64,000 nt of DNA, taken from assembly GCA_963775085.1 (NCBI GenBank), contig CAVZHO010000002.1:496001-560000 (forward strand), in the 5' to 3' direction. Shown one piece after another: positions 46,071-53,837 of this stretch. The translations under genes were made by a program, and so were the position numbers. The stretch comes from JAAFIP01 sp963775085. Its GTDB lineage: Bacteria; Pseudomonadota; Gammaproteobacteria; Burkholderiales; Burkholderiaceae_C. Below the pieces are notes generated by a model. It worked only from the letters and a program-made list of their open reading frames with translations. It did no database searches and was not told the origin of the DNA. Positions within the stretch are counted from its first letter, which is position 1. Each line of letters begins with the position of its first letter.

Positions 46071-46331
46071 TCAAGCTTGGGGCTTCATCACGCGCGCGGC
46101 GACATGGTCTTCTTCCATTTGCTGCCACTGCCGTGGGTCAGCAATCAACACGGGTTGGCCACGCACGCTCGCATCTTTGAGCTTGAAAGCGGGTTTCGCT
46201 TTAGCGGGGCTGTCGCTGAGGACGCGGCGCAAACCTTCTTCTACCAATGCGCGCAGGGTGGTGTGGCTCTGCTGGGCCAGTGCTTTGGCAGAGTTAAACA
46301 GCGGGTCTGAGATGTCTAAAGTGGTTTTCAT
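46071..46331 (-). CDS. vapB: VapB-type antitoxin
   Basis: 86 residues from ATG 46331 (MKTTLDISDPLFNSAKALAQ). The N-terminal ribbon-helix-helix pattern (MKTTLDISDPLFNSAKALAQQSHTTLRALVEEGLRR shortened here) is for DNA binding. The C-terminal part (VLIADPRQWQQMEEDHVA) would wrap the toxin. First gene of the pair and likely autorepressor through the palindrome at its start. Confidence 0.85.
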   Translation of the reverse strand: MKTTLDISDPLFNSAKALAQQSHTTLRALVEEGLRRVLSDSPAKAKPAFKLKDASVRGQPVLIADPRQWQQMEEDHVAARVMKPQA

Positions 46332-46360
46332 ATGGGTACCCATAGTTAATGTTATGGGTA
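46331..46360. promoter_or_regulatory. vapBC operator
   Basis: TATGGGTACCCATA at 46,331-46,344 is a perfect palindrome that overlaps the vapB start codon. A second half-site TATGGGTA lies at 46,353-46,360. The spacing fits cooperative binding of ribbon-helix-helix antitoxin dimers. Confidence 0.65.
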
Positions 46361-46436
46361 TATTGTAATTTAGTTTTCAAGCCCTCGCCGGTAAATAGTT
46401 GGGCACACTTTTAGCGTGTGTCGAGATCGGTTACCC

Positions 46437-46592
46437 AAGAATGCCGCGGCAACTTTTTCTGGGCTGGCAGGCTACCGGTGGTTGCGGGGCGTGCCTACGC
46501 TGATGATATTTACCGCTGGTGAGCTGAAATCGACCAAGGTGGGCGCAGTGTCCAAGTCGCAGCTGACGGCGTTGATTGACGCGCAGTTTTGA
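46437..46592 (+). pseudogene. Thioredoxin C-terminal remnant
   Basis: An open frame without a start ends at TGA 46590-46592. It reads GVPTLMIFTAGELKSTKVGA, then VSKSQLTALIDAQF, which is the cis-proline half of thioredoxin (x-x-P-T-L-x-x-F-x-x-G-E). The upstream CGPC half is missing; before the remnant there are stops and unrelated sequence. It probably is what remained after a rearrangement that brought in the adjacent vapBC module. Confidence 0.7.
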
Positions 46593-46600
46593 TGCGTTTT

Positions 46601-46662
46601 ACTTATAAATAGTGCTTTTAGTCCTTGTCGCTAGGTCGTAAGCAGCTATATAAAGCATAGCA
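46601..46662 (-). repeat. Dispersed repeat copy 12
   Basis: Reverse orientation on the plus strand: TAGTCCTTGTCGCTAGG, then TCGTAAGCAGCTATATAAAG. It follows the thioredoxin remnant directly. Confidence 0.8.
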
Positions 46663-46721
46663 TATGCAGGGCGCTGATTTTTGCTTTCTGGGGAGGTGTC
46701 GGCGCGACCGAGCCCTTCAGT

Positions 46722-48014
46722 TCACTTCATCAAACTGGGTAGCCACAGACTGAGCTGCGGAAACGCAATCAACAGCCCGAGCACAAAAACCATTACGGCT
46801 ACAAACGGCCAGCAGCCGCGAAAAATCGCGCCCAGGCCCACACCGGGCAGCAGCGAATTGAGCACAAACAGGTTCATGCCCACGGGCGGAGATATCAAAC
46901 CGATCTGCACAATCATCACAATCAGCACGCCAAACCAGACCGGGTCAAAACCCAAAGCGGTGACGATAGGGAAGAACAGCGGAATGGTCAGCAGCACCAT
47001 GGTCAGCTCTTCCATCACCGTGCCCAGCACGATGTAGATAAACATCATGGCGGTGATGATCATGATGGGCGAGAGCCCCAGGCCGGTGATCCATGCCTTT
47101 AAATCACTCGGCATGCTGGTGAAGTTGACAAAATTGGCGAAGATGGTGGCGGCGATCAAGAGCGTAAACAGCATGGCCGTGGTGCGGGCCGACTCCACCA
47201 GCACCTGGTAAAGAATAGCCCAGGTCAGGCGACGGCGTGCCAGTGCGAACAAAAAGGCTCCGGCAGCGCCAAAGCCCGCCCCCTCCGTAGCGGTGAAGAT
47301 GCCGCCATAGATGCCGCCCAGCACCACAAACACCAGCAAAATCACGCCCCAAATGCCGCGCAAGGCCTCCCAGCGGCCCGCCCAACTGGTCCGCTGGCCA
47401 GCGGGGGCGTGCAGAGGGTCGCGCGCGGTCATCACCGCAATGCCGCCCATCATCAGCAGCGCCGTCAAAATACCGGGGATGACACCCGCCGCAAACAGCT
47501 TGCCGATATTCGTCTCTGTGATGATGCCGTAGATCACCATGATGGTCGACGGCGGAATCATGATGCCCAGCGTGCCGCCTGCGGCCATCACGCCGGTGGC
47601 CAGGCTGTCGCTGTAGCCCATCTTCTTCATGCTGGGGTAGGCCACCTTGCTCATGGTGGCGGCCGTGGCGATGGACGAGCCGCAGATCGCGCCAAAACCC
47701 GCACAGGCGGCCACCGTGGCATGCGCCAGGCCGCCGCGGAAGTGGCCGATGAAGGCGTAGGCCGCAGCAAACAGCTCGTGTGCCAGTCCCGCACGCGCCA
47801 CAAAGTTGCCCATCAAGATAAACAAGGGGATGACGGAGAGCGTGTAGGCAAAACCAGTTTCATGCACCACCTGGGCGGTGCTGGCCAGCGCGGGCATCCA
47901 GCCGCGTGTGAGGCCAATGCCTGCCACGCCGACAATACCCATGGCAAAGGCCAGCGGAACGCGCAGCAGGGCCAATACGAAGATGGCCGCAAAGCCCAAT
48001 AAGGATTCGATCAC
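46722..48014 (-). CDS. dctM: TRAP transporter large permease (DctM)
   Basis: 430 residues from GTG 48014 (VIESLLGFAAIFVLALL), which overlaps the dctQ stop as GTGA. About 12 TM helices. Family blocks are RVPLAFAMGIVG, PLFILMGNFVARAG, ATVAACAGFGAICGSSIATAATM, GTLGIMIPPSTIMVIYGIITE and PPVGMNLFVLN. It carries solute with sodium together with DctQ and the binding protein DctP. A longer open frame upstream of GTG is the dctQ gene in another frame. Confidence 0.92.
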   Translation of the reverse strand: MIESLLGFAAIFVLALLRVPLAFAMGIVGVAGIGLTRGWMPALASTAQVVHETGFAYTLSVIPLFILMGNFVARAGLAHELFAAAYAFIGHFRGGLAHATVAACAGFGAICGSSIATAATMSKVAYPSMKKMGYSDSLATGVMAAGGTLGIMIPPSTIMVIYGIITETNIGKLFAAGVIPGILTALLMMGGIAVMTARDPLHAPAGQRTSWAGRWEALRGIWGVILLVFVVLGGIYGGIFTATEGAGFGAAGAFLFALARRRLTWAILYQVLVESARTTAMLFTLLIAATIFANFVNFTSMPSDLKAWITGLGLSPIMIITAMMFIYIVLGTVMEELTMVLLTIPLFFPIVTALGFDPVWFGVLIVMIVQIGLISPPVGMNLFVLNSLLPGVGLGAIFRGCWPFVAVMVFVLGLLIAFPQLSLWLPSLMK

Positions 48015-48496
48015 AGCGCGGCCCCTTCGCCTTCCTGGTGTTCTTGGGCAGGTTTGTTGATCAAACCTAAATGCACCAACCCGGTAATGCCGCACAGCAG
48101 ACCCATGCCGTAGATGAATGGGGCTTTGGCAAACTTCAGTTGCGCCGTGGTCTCGCCATTTGCGGCAAACTGGTTGCCTGTTTGCCACATCAAGTAGGCC
48201 AAGCCGAGCATCAGGCCTGCGCATAGCAGGTGCACCAGCACATGCTGTAGTTTCAAAATCCAGCTGGCCCACACGCTGTCGAGCGAGTCAAACACCACAT
48301 GCTCGCCGCGCTGCGACACCAAGGGGATGCCGGCAAAAATCACCACCACCATCAGCAACTCGGTCAACTCCAGCGATCCGGGGATGGACTGGGACAGCAA
48401 CTTGCGCCCAATGACATCAAAAAACGTCAGCGCCATGATGGCAAACAGTGCGCTGGCACAAAGCAGGCTGCAGAAAATTTCTAGATATCTACGCAT
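48011..48496 (-). CDS. dctQ: TRAP transporter small permease (DctQ)
   Basis: 161 residues with four TM helices. FFDVIGRKLLSQSIPGSLELTELLMVVVIFAGIPLVSQRGEHV is the characteristic DctQ core. Coupled to dctM by a 4-bp overlap and separated from dctP by an attenuator-like hairpin. Confidence 0.9.
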   Translation of the reverse strand: MRRYLEIFCSLLCASALFAIMALTFFDVIGRKLLSQSIPGSLELTELLMVVVIFAGIPLVSQRGEHVVFDSLDSVWASWILKLQHVLVHLLCAGLMLGLAYLMWQTGNQFAANGETTAQLKFAKAPFIYGMGLLCGITGLVHLGLINKPAQEHQEGEGAAL

Positions 48497-48519
48497 AGTG
48501 GGCGAGGTGGAGCATAAAA

Positions 48520-48551
48520 AACGCGGCGCTCATGGGGCATGAGGCCGCGTT
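48520..48551 (-). terminator. Attenuator-like terminator between dctP and dctQ
   Basis: In the direction of transcription, AACGCGGC and CTCATG pair with CATGAG and GCCGCGTT, with a CCC loop and one bulge, followed by TTTTTT. It lies 22 bp after the dctP stop. It would stop many transcripts after dctP and so raise binding protein over permease. Confidence 0.8.
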
Positions 48552-48572
48552 GGTGGGAGGGGATGAATGAGA

Positions 48573-49586
48573 TTACTTCTCGGCCTTGGCAATCTCGGCG
48601 CGGAATTCGGCCAGCACGCGGGCGGCGTTTTTCAGGCCCTTGGCTTCGGAGTCAGCGATCCATTTGGCTTCCAGGCCTGAGGTTTTGGCTTTGATGTCAG
48701 CGACAAACTTGGCATCGGCCTTGGTGATAACTACGCCGTTGGCTTGCATCAAGCCAGTAGCGCGGCGATCGACCTTGTCCCAGCTACGGCCAAACATGCG
48801 GGCCACCACTTCGCCGCTGATGGCATCCACTGCACGCTTTTCCTCCGGGCTGAATTTGTCGTACCTGGCCTGGTTCATGACAAACGCAAAGCTGGTGTTG
48901 TACAGCCCGCCGGGGAAGGTCGTGGCGTGGCGGATGATTTTGTCGATCTTGAACGACTCGGTGGACTCGGCGGGAAAGAGGGTGCCGTCCATCACGCCGC
49001 CCGAGAGCAGTTCATAGGAATCTGGCGCGGGCTTGAGGGTGACGTTCATGCCCAGCGTTTTGCTGATCTCGTTGACCATTCCGCCGCCAATGCGAAACTT
49101 CAGGCCGTTCAGGTCGTCAATTTTGGCAATCGCGCGCTTGGTGTTGAACACGATGCCGGGGCCATGGGTGAAAAAGCTCATCACCTTCAGGCCCGCATGT
49201 TCGCCTGCGAACTCGGGGTTTTTGGCGGCCACACGGTTGTAGGCAATCGAGATGGATTCCGAGCTGTTACCCAAGAATGGCAACTCGGCCATTTGGGTGT
49301 ACTGGAAGCGGCCCGGGGTGTAACCCTGCACCGAGAACGACACATCGGCCAAGCCGTTTTTCACCGCGTCAAAGGTGCCCGGTGGCGCAGACACGGCACG
49401 CGGCAGGATGTTGCACTTCATCTTGCCACTGGTGTTTTTCTCCAGCAGGTCACACCATTCTTTCTGCGCCATGCTCAGGCCGTGGGTGGGGGGCACCCAG
49501 CTGGAGACGGTCAGTACGGTTTGTGCGCTGGCGGCACTGGCAGCCGCCATGGCGAGCACTGCCAGGGTAATGCGAGAGGCGTTCAT
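48573..49586 (-). CDS. dctP: TRAP transporter periplasmic binding protein (DctP)
   Basis: 337 residues from ATG 49586. Signal peptide ends ASAASAQ. TVLTVSSWVPPTHGLSMAQKEWCDLLEKNTSGKMK opens the DctP fold; GLKFRIGGGMVNEISKTLGMN contains the ligand Arg common to carboxylate binders; NTSFAFVMNQARYDKFSPEEKRAVD is the long-helix region. Specific ligand unknown, but the conserved Arg suggests an organic acid. Confidence 0.9.
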   Translation of the reverse strand: MNASRITLAVLAMAAASAASAQTVLTVSSWVPPTHGLSMAQKEWCDLLEKNTSGKMKCNILPRAVSAPPGTFDAVKNGLADVSFSVQGYTPGRFQYTQMAELPFLGNSSESISIAYNRVAAKNPEFAGEHAGLKVMSFFTHGPGIVFNTKRAIAKIDDLNGLKFRIGGGMVNEISKTLGMNVTLKPAPDSYELLSGGVMDGTLFPAESTESFKIDKIIRHATTFPGGLYNTSFAFVMNQARYDKFSPEEKRAVDAISGEVVARMFGRSWDKVDRRATGLMQANGVVITKADAKFVADIKAKTSGLEAKWIADSEAKGLKNAARVLAEFRAEIAKAEK

Positions 49587-49951
49587 GGAAAGTCCTTTAG
49601 GTGAATGCTGCGACTTGAAATGCAACGATAACAAGACTTTAACGTCTGACCTGCATGTGCCTCCTACATGTTTACCCCCAGTTAGCCAACTGGTGGGATG
49701 GGGAATGGTGTTTGTTGGCCGCGTGATCGCGTTTCCTGGTGCCCCGATGTCTCTGGACAGGCACAGGCCCCAAGTTTGAGCAGAGCCCCTAATCCTGGCA
49801 GCAGGGTTAAACTACAATGAAAAGAACGGTCGTGCTTTTTTAGAATGAGCTTGGCAAAACTACCGGAAAAAGCGCCGCGAACAAGAGGGCGCATACAATG
49901 GTCGCAGTTGACGTGCACGTCAATTCAATTTAACCAGTTTGGAGCATTTGC
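49587..49951. promoter_or_regulatory. Divergent promoter region between dctP and etfB
   Basis: 365 bp with no gene. The left part should hold the dctPQM promoter (minus strand), the right part the etfBA promoter (plus strand). The clearest element is the palindrome at 49,908-49,923. The piece AACGGTCGTGCTTTTTTA (about 49,826-49,843) may be another regulator site or part of a promoter, but I cannot assign it. Confidence 0.45.
49908..49923. promoter_or_regulatory. Perfect 16-bp palindrome upstream of etfB
   Basis: TTGACGTGCACGTCAA ends 28 bp before the etfB ATG. The TTxACGT...ACGTxAA form resembles the sites of MerR-type LiuR regulators of branched-chain and acyl-CoA catabolism, of which etf genes are plausible targets. 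The regulator identity is inferred. Confidence 0.5.
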
Positions 49952-50701
49952 ATGAAGGTTTTGGTCGCTGTGAAACGCGTGGTGGACTACAACGTGAAGG
50001 TTCGGGTCAAATCGGACGGTACCGGGGTAGACATTGCCAACGTCAAAATGAGTATGAACCCGTTTGACGAAATTGCTGTGGAAGAGGCCATGCGCCTGAA
50101 AGAAAAAGGTACGGTCACTGAAGTCATCGCCGTGTCGTGTGGCGTGACGCAGTGCCAGGAGACGCTGCGCACCGCCATGGCGATTGGCGCTGACCGCGGC
50201 ATTCTGGTCGAGACCACCGAAGAACTGCAACCCCTGGCGGTGGCGAAACTGCTCAAAGCCCTGATCGACAAGGAGCAACCCGGCCTGGTGATTTTGGGCA
50301 AGCAAGCCATTGATGACGACTGCAACCAAACTGGCCAAATGCTGGCCGCGCTGGCCGACATGCCGCAGGCCACCTTTGCCTCCAAGGTGGTAGTGGAGGG
50401 TGGCAAGGCCCAGGTGACCCGCGAAGTGGACGGCGGCTTGGAGACGCTGTCCCTCACGCTGCCCGCCATCATCACCACCGATCTGCGCCTAAACGAGCCG
50501 CGCTACGTGACATTGCCCAACATCATGAAGGCCAAGAAAAAGCAGTTGGATGTATTTAAACCCGAAGACTTGGGTGTCGACGTGAAGCCGCGCATCAAAA
50601 CCCTCAAAGTCACCGAGCCGCCCAAGCGCAGCGCAGGCATCATGGTGCCGGATGTGGCGACACTGGTTGATAAATTGAAGAATATTGCAAAGGTTATCTA
50701 A
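49952..50701 (+). CDS. etfB: Electron transfer flavoprotein, beta subunit
   Basis: 249 residues. MKVLVAVKRVVDYNVKVRVK, MNPFDEIAVEEAMRLKEKG, VILGKQAIDDDCNQTGQMLAALADMPQATFAS and the C-terminal NIMKAKKKQLDV are the EtfB hallmarks (AMP-binding subunit). It accepts electrons from acyl-CoA dehydrogenases for delivery to the quinone pool. One base separates it from etfA. Confidence 0.96.
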   Translation: MKVLVAVKRVVDYNVKVRVKSDGTGVDIANVKMSMNPFDEIAVEEAMRLKEKGTVTEVIAVSCGVTQCQETLRTAMAIGADRGILVETTEELQPLAVAKLLKALIDKEQPGLVILGKQAIDDDCNQTGQMLAALADMPQATFASKVVVEGGKAQVTREVDGGLETLSLTLPAIITTDLRLNEPRYVTLPNIMKAKKKQLDVFKPEDLGVDVKPRIKTLKVTEPPKRSAGIMVPDVATLVDKLKNIAKVI

Positions 50702-50702
50702 C

Positions 50703-51635
50703 ATGACATCTCTCGTTATTGCAGAACACGACAACGCCACGGTTAAAGCCGCAACCCTGAATACCGTCACTGCCGCCATCGCCTGCGGTGGCGATGTGCA
50801 TGTGCTGATCGCGGGCTCCAATGCCGGCCCGGCCGCCGCCGAAGCAGCAAAAATCGCCGGTGTCAGCAAAGTGATTCACGCCGATGGTGCACACTTTGCC
50901 CACGGCCTTGCCGAGAACATGGCCGCGCAGGTGCTGGCCATTGCGTCGAGCTATTCGCACATCCTCTTTCCCGCCACCGCATCGGGCAAGAATATTGCGC
51001 CACGCGTAGCGGCCAAGCTGGATGTCGGCCAGATCAGCGACGTGACCAAGGTGGACAGTGTGGACACCTTTGAGCGCCCGATCTACGCCGGTAACGCCAT
51101 TGCCATCGTGCAAAGCCTGGATGCGACCAAGGTGATTACCGTGCGCACCACAGGTTTTGACCCCGCAGCCACTACGGGCGGTAGTGCCGCTGTGGAGGTA
51201 GTCGCTGGCGTAGCCGACAGCGGCAAGACCACCTTCATGGGCAGCGAAATCGCCAAGAATGACCGGCCCGAGTTGACAGCCGCCAAAATCATCGTCAGCG
51301 GTGGCCGCGCGCTGGGCAGTGCCGAGAAGTTCAACGAAGTGATGACCCCACTGGCCGACAAACTCGGTGCGGCTATGGGCGCATCGCGCGCTGCCGTGGA
51401 CGCAGGCTACGCGCCCAACGACTGGCAAGTAGGCCAAACCGGCAAGATCGTCGCGCCGCAGCTCTACGTGGCCTGCGGCATCAGCGGGGCGATTCAGCAT
51501 TTGGCAGGCATGAAGGACAGCAAAGTCATCGTCGCGATCAACAAAGACCCCGAGGCGCCCATTTTCAGCGTGGCCGATTTTGGGCTGGCTGCTGATTTGT
51601 TTGTGGCTGTGCCTGAACTGGTCGCGGCACTTTGA
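50703..51635 (+). CDS. etfA: Electron transfer flavoprotein, alpha subunit
   Basis: 310 residues from ATG 50703. SLVIAEHDNATVKAATLNTVTAA opens the protein; the C-terminal FAD domain has APQLYVACGISGAIQHLAGM and VIVAINKDPEAPIFSVADFGL. Forms the heterodimer with EtfB; the acyl-CoA dehydrogenase two elements downstream is a likely electron donor. Confidence 0.96.
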   Translation: MTSLVIAEHDNATVKAATLNTVTAAIACGGDVHVLIAGSNAGPAAAEAAKIAGVSKVIHADGAHFAHGLAENMAAQVLAIASSYSHILFPATASGKNIAPRVAAKLDVGQISDVTKVDSVDTFERPIYAGNAIAIVQSLDATKVITVRTTGFDPAATTGGSAAVEVVAGVADSGKTTFMGSEIAKNDRPELTAAKIIVSGGRALGSAEKFNEVMTPLADKLGAAMGASRAAVDAGYAPNDWQVGQTGKIVAPQLYVACGISGAIQHLAGMKDSKVIVAINKDPEAPIFSVADFGLAADLFVAVPELVAAL

Positions 51636-51658
51636 TTTGCCAACATGTATGTATCGCT

Positions 51659-51757
51659 AAAAACGCAAAAATAACGCAAAAAACGCCAAAAAAAGAAAAT
51701 GATTTAAGTTCTTTTTTAGCGTTTTTTTGTTTTCATTTTTTGCGATTTTTGCGTTAC
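51659..51757. repeat. A/T-rich foldback element after etfA
   Basis: A-rich left arm with repeated ACGCAAAA words and a T-rich right arm with TTTTGCG words form an imperfect inverted repeat of about 40-bp arms. It looks like a diverged relative of the longer ACGCAGAG foldback at 53,584-53,791. It may act as a terminator or REP-like element between etfA and the dehydrogenase gene. Confidence 0.5.
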
Positions 51758-51784
51758 CTCAACATTTAATTCAGAGACAAAGAC

Positions 51785-53575
51785 ATGACCTACAAAGCCC
51801 CTCTCAAAGACATGCTGTTCACGATCAAGCATATCGCCAACATTGACGCGGTTTCCAAGATCCCCGGCTTTGAAGAGGCGGGCTACGACACCGCCGAAGC
51901 GGTGCTGGAGGAGTGCGCCAAGTTCAATGAAGGCGTAGTGGCCCCGCTCAACTGGACGGGCGACATTAATCCCAGCAGCTTTAAAGACGGCAAGGTCACC
52001 ACCACGCCGGGGTTTAAAGAGGCATACAAACAGTATGCCGAGGGTGGCTGGCAGGGCTTGCAGCATCCTACTGAGTATGGTGGACAGGGCTTGCCCAAGA
52101 CGATTGGTGCGGCTTGTGGCGAGATGCTGAACAGTGCCAACATGAGTTTTGCGTTGTGCCCATTGCTGAGCGACGGCGCGATTGAGGCGCTGCTGACGGC
52201 GGGCAGCGATGAACTGAAAGCCACCTACCTGGAAAACCTGGTCAGCGGCAAATGGACTGGCACCATGAACCTGACAGAACCGCAGGCGGGCAGCGATTTG
52301 GCGATGGTACGCACCAAGGCCGAACCGCAGGCCGACGGCACGTACAAAGTGTTTGGCACCAAGATCTACATCACCTACGGCGAGCACGACATGGCCGAGA
52401 ACCTGGTGCACCTGGTGCTGGCCCGCGTGGTGGGCGCGCCTGAGGGCGTGAAAGGTATTTCGCTCTTTGTTGTGCCCAAGTTCATGGTCAACAAAGACGG
52501 CTCGTTGGGCGCGCGCAATGATGTGCATTGTGTGAGCATCGAGCACAAAATGGGCATCAAGGCATCGCCCACGGCGGTGCTGCAGTATGGCGACCATGGT
52601 GGCGCTGTGGGCTACATTGTCGGCCAGGAAAACCGTGGCCTGGAATACATGTTCATTATGATGAATGCGGCCCGCTATGCCGTGGGCATGCAGGGCATTG
52701 CCATTGCCGAGCGGGCTTACCAAAAAGCCGTGGGCTACGCCAAAGACCGCGTGCAAAGCCGCCCGGTCGATGGCTCCATTGCCGCCAGTGCGTCCATCAT
52801 CCACCACCCTGATGTCAAGCGCATGCTGATGACCATGCGCGCCTACACCGAAGGCTGCCGCGCCCTGGCCGCCGGAGCCGCCGCCGCATATGACGCAGCG
52901 CACCACCACATAGACGCCGACGTGCGCAAGCAAAACGCAGCGTTCTACGAATTCATGGTGCCGCTGGTGAAAGGCTACAGCACCGAGATGAGTCTGGAAG
53001 TCACCAGCCTGGGCGTGCAGGTGCACGGCGGCATGGGCTTTATCGAAGAAACTGGCGCGGCGCAGTACTACCGCGACGCGAAGATTCTGACCATCTACGA
53101 GGGCACTACTGCCATTCAGGCCAACGACCTGGTAGGCCGCAAGACTGCGCGTGACGGCGGCACGACGGCCAAGGCCATCGTTGCGCAGATTGAGACGACA
53201 GAAAAAGAACTGGCCAAACGCGCCAGTGTTCAAGGCCTGGCGGTTTTAAAGCGCTTAACTGCTGCACGGCTAGCCTTGATTGATGTGATCAACTTCGTCG
53301 CAGGCAACACCAAGGCTTCGCCCAACGCGGTCTTCGCAGGCAGCGTGCCCTACCTGATGCTAGCGGGCAATGTGTTTGCAGGCTGGCAAATGGCCCGCTC
53401 TTTGTTGGCGGCTGAAGACTGTTTGGCCAAAGGTGAAGACACGGCCTTCATGCAGGCCAAGATCATTACTGCACGCTTTTATGCGGATCACATGCTGTCC
53501 AAAGCGCCGGGGGTGCGGGACAGTATTGTGGAAGGTGCCGATTCAGTTACGGCGTTGGCGCTCGAAGCTTTTTAA
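51785..53575 (+). CDS. Acyl-CoA dehydrogenase with C-terminal extension (DmdC-like)
   Basis: 596 residues, the long AcDH_N/AcDH_C type. N-terminal YKAPLKDMLFTIKHIA, FAD/substrate blocks WTGTMNLTEPQAGSDLAMVRTKA and KIYITYGEHDM, ENRGLEYMFIMMNAARYAVGMQGIAIAERAYQ, and the C-terminal LQVHGGMGFIEETGAAQYYRDAKILTIYEGTTAIQANDLVGRK, which holds the catalytic-Glu region. Members include methylmercaptopropionyl-CoA dehydrogenase (DmdC) and medium-chain enzymes; substrate not clear. It donates electrons to the EtfBA pair upstream. Confidence 0.92.
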   Translation: MTYKAPLKDMLFTIKHIANIDAVSKIPGFEEAGYDTAEAVLEECAKFNEGVVAPLNWTGDINPSSFKDGKVTTTPGFKEAYKQYAEGGWQGLQHPTEYGGQGLPKTIGAACGEMLNSANMSFALCPLLSDGAIEALLTAGSDELKATYLENLVSGKWTGTMNLTEPQAGSDLAMVRTKAEPQADGTYKVFGTKIYITYGEHDMAENLVHLVLARVVGAPEGVKGISLFVVPKFMVNKDGSLGARNDVHCVSIEHKMGIKASPTAVLQYGDHGGAVGYIVGQENRGLEYMFIMMNAARYAVGMQGIAIAERAYQKAVGYAKDRVQSRPVDGSIAASASIIHHPDVKRMLMTMRAYTEGCRALAAGAAAAYDAAHHHIDADVRKQNAAFYEFMVPLVKGYSTEMSLEVTSLGVQVHGGMGFIEETGAAQYYRDAKILTIYEGTTAIQANDLVGRKTARDGGTTAKAIVAQIETTEKELAKRASVQGLAVLKRLTAARLALIDVINFVAGNTKASPNAVFAGSVPYLMLAGNVFAGWQMARSLLAAEDCLAKGEDTAFMQAKIITARFYADHMLSKAPGVRDSIVEGADSVTALALEAF

Positions 53576-53583
53576 TACGGGGA

Positions 53584-53791
53584 GTTTTGAACGCCGAGGG
53601 CGCGAAGGTTACGCAGAGAACGCAGAAAAGAAAATACCAAAAAATACAAAAATTAAAGAAAGAAAAAAAATTCTTTTTTTATGAGTCGCGTGCGAATGCA
53701 TTTACTTTTCAAAAATTTGGTTTTCATTTTTGAGTTTTTTTTGTCTTCTTTTGCGCCCTCTGCGTAACCTTCGCGCCCTCTGCGTTCAAAA
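53584..53791. repeat. Large ACGCAGAG-type foldback element
   Basis: Left arm TTTTGAACGCCGAGGGCG, CGAAGGTTACGCAGAGAACG; right arm the inverse (TTGCGCCCTCTGCGTAACC, TTCGCGCCCTCTGCGTTCAA). Arms of about 45 bp flank an A/T-rich centre of ~110 bp. ACGCAGAG-word elements of this sort are widespread in environmental bacteria. No gene inside. Confidence 0.75.
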
Positions 53792-53837
53792 AATTCCCCT
53801 CTCTATCCCCCCCCTTAGTATTTAACCAAAGGTTGAT

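Noticed and set aside
51716..53233. 505-codon minus-strand open frame opposite the acyl-CoA dehydrogenase
   Set aside because: It is a long shadow of a strongly conserved gene, with no recognisable motif.
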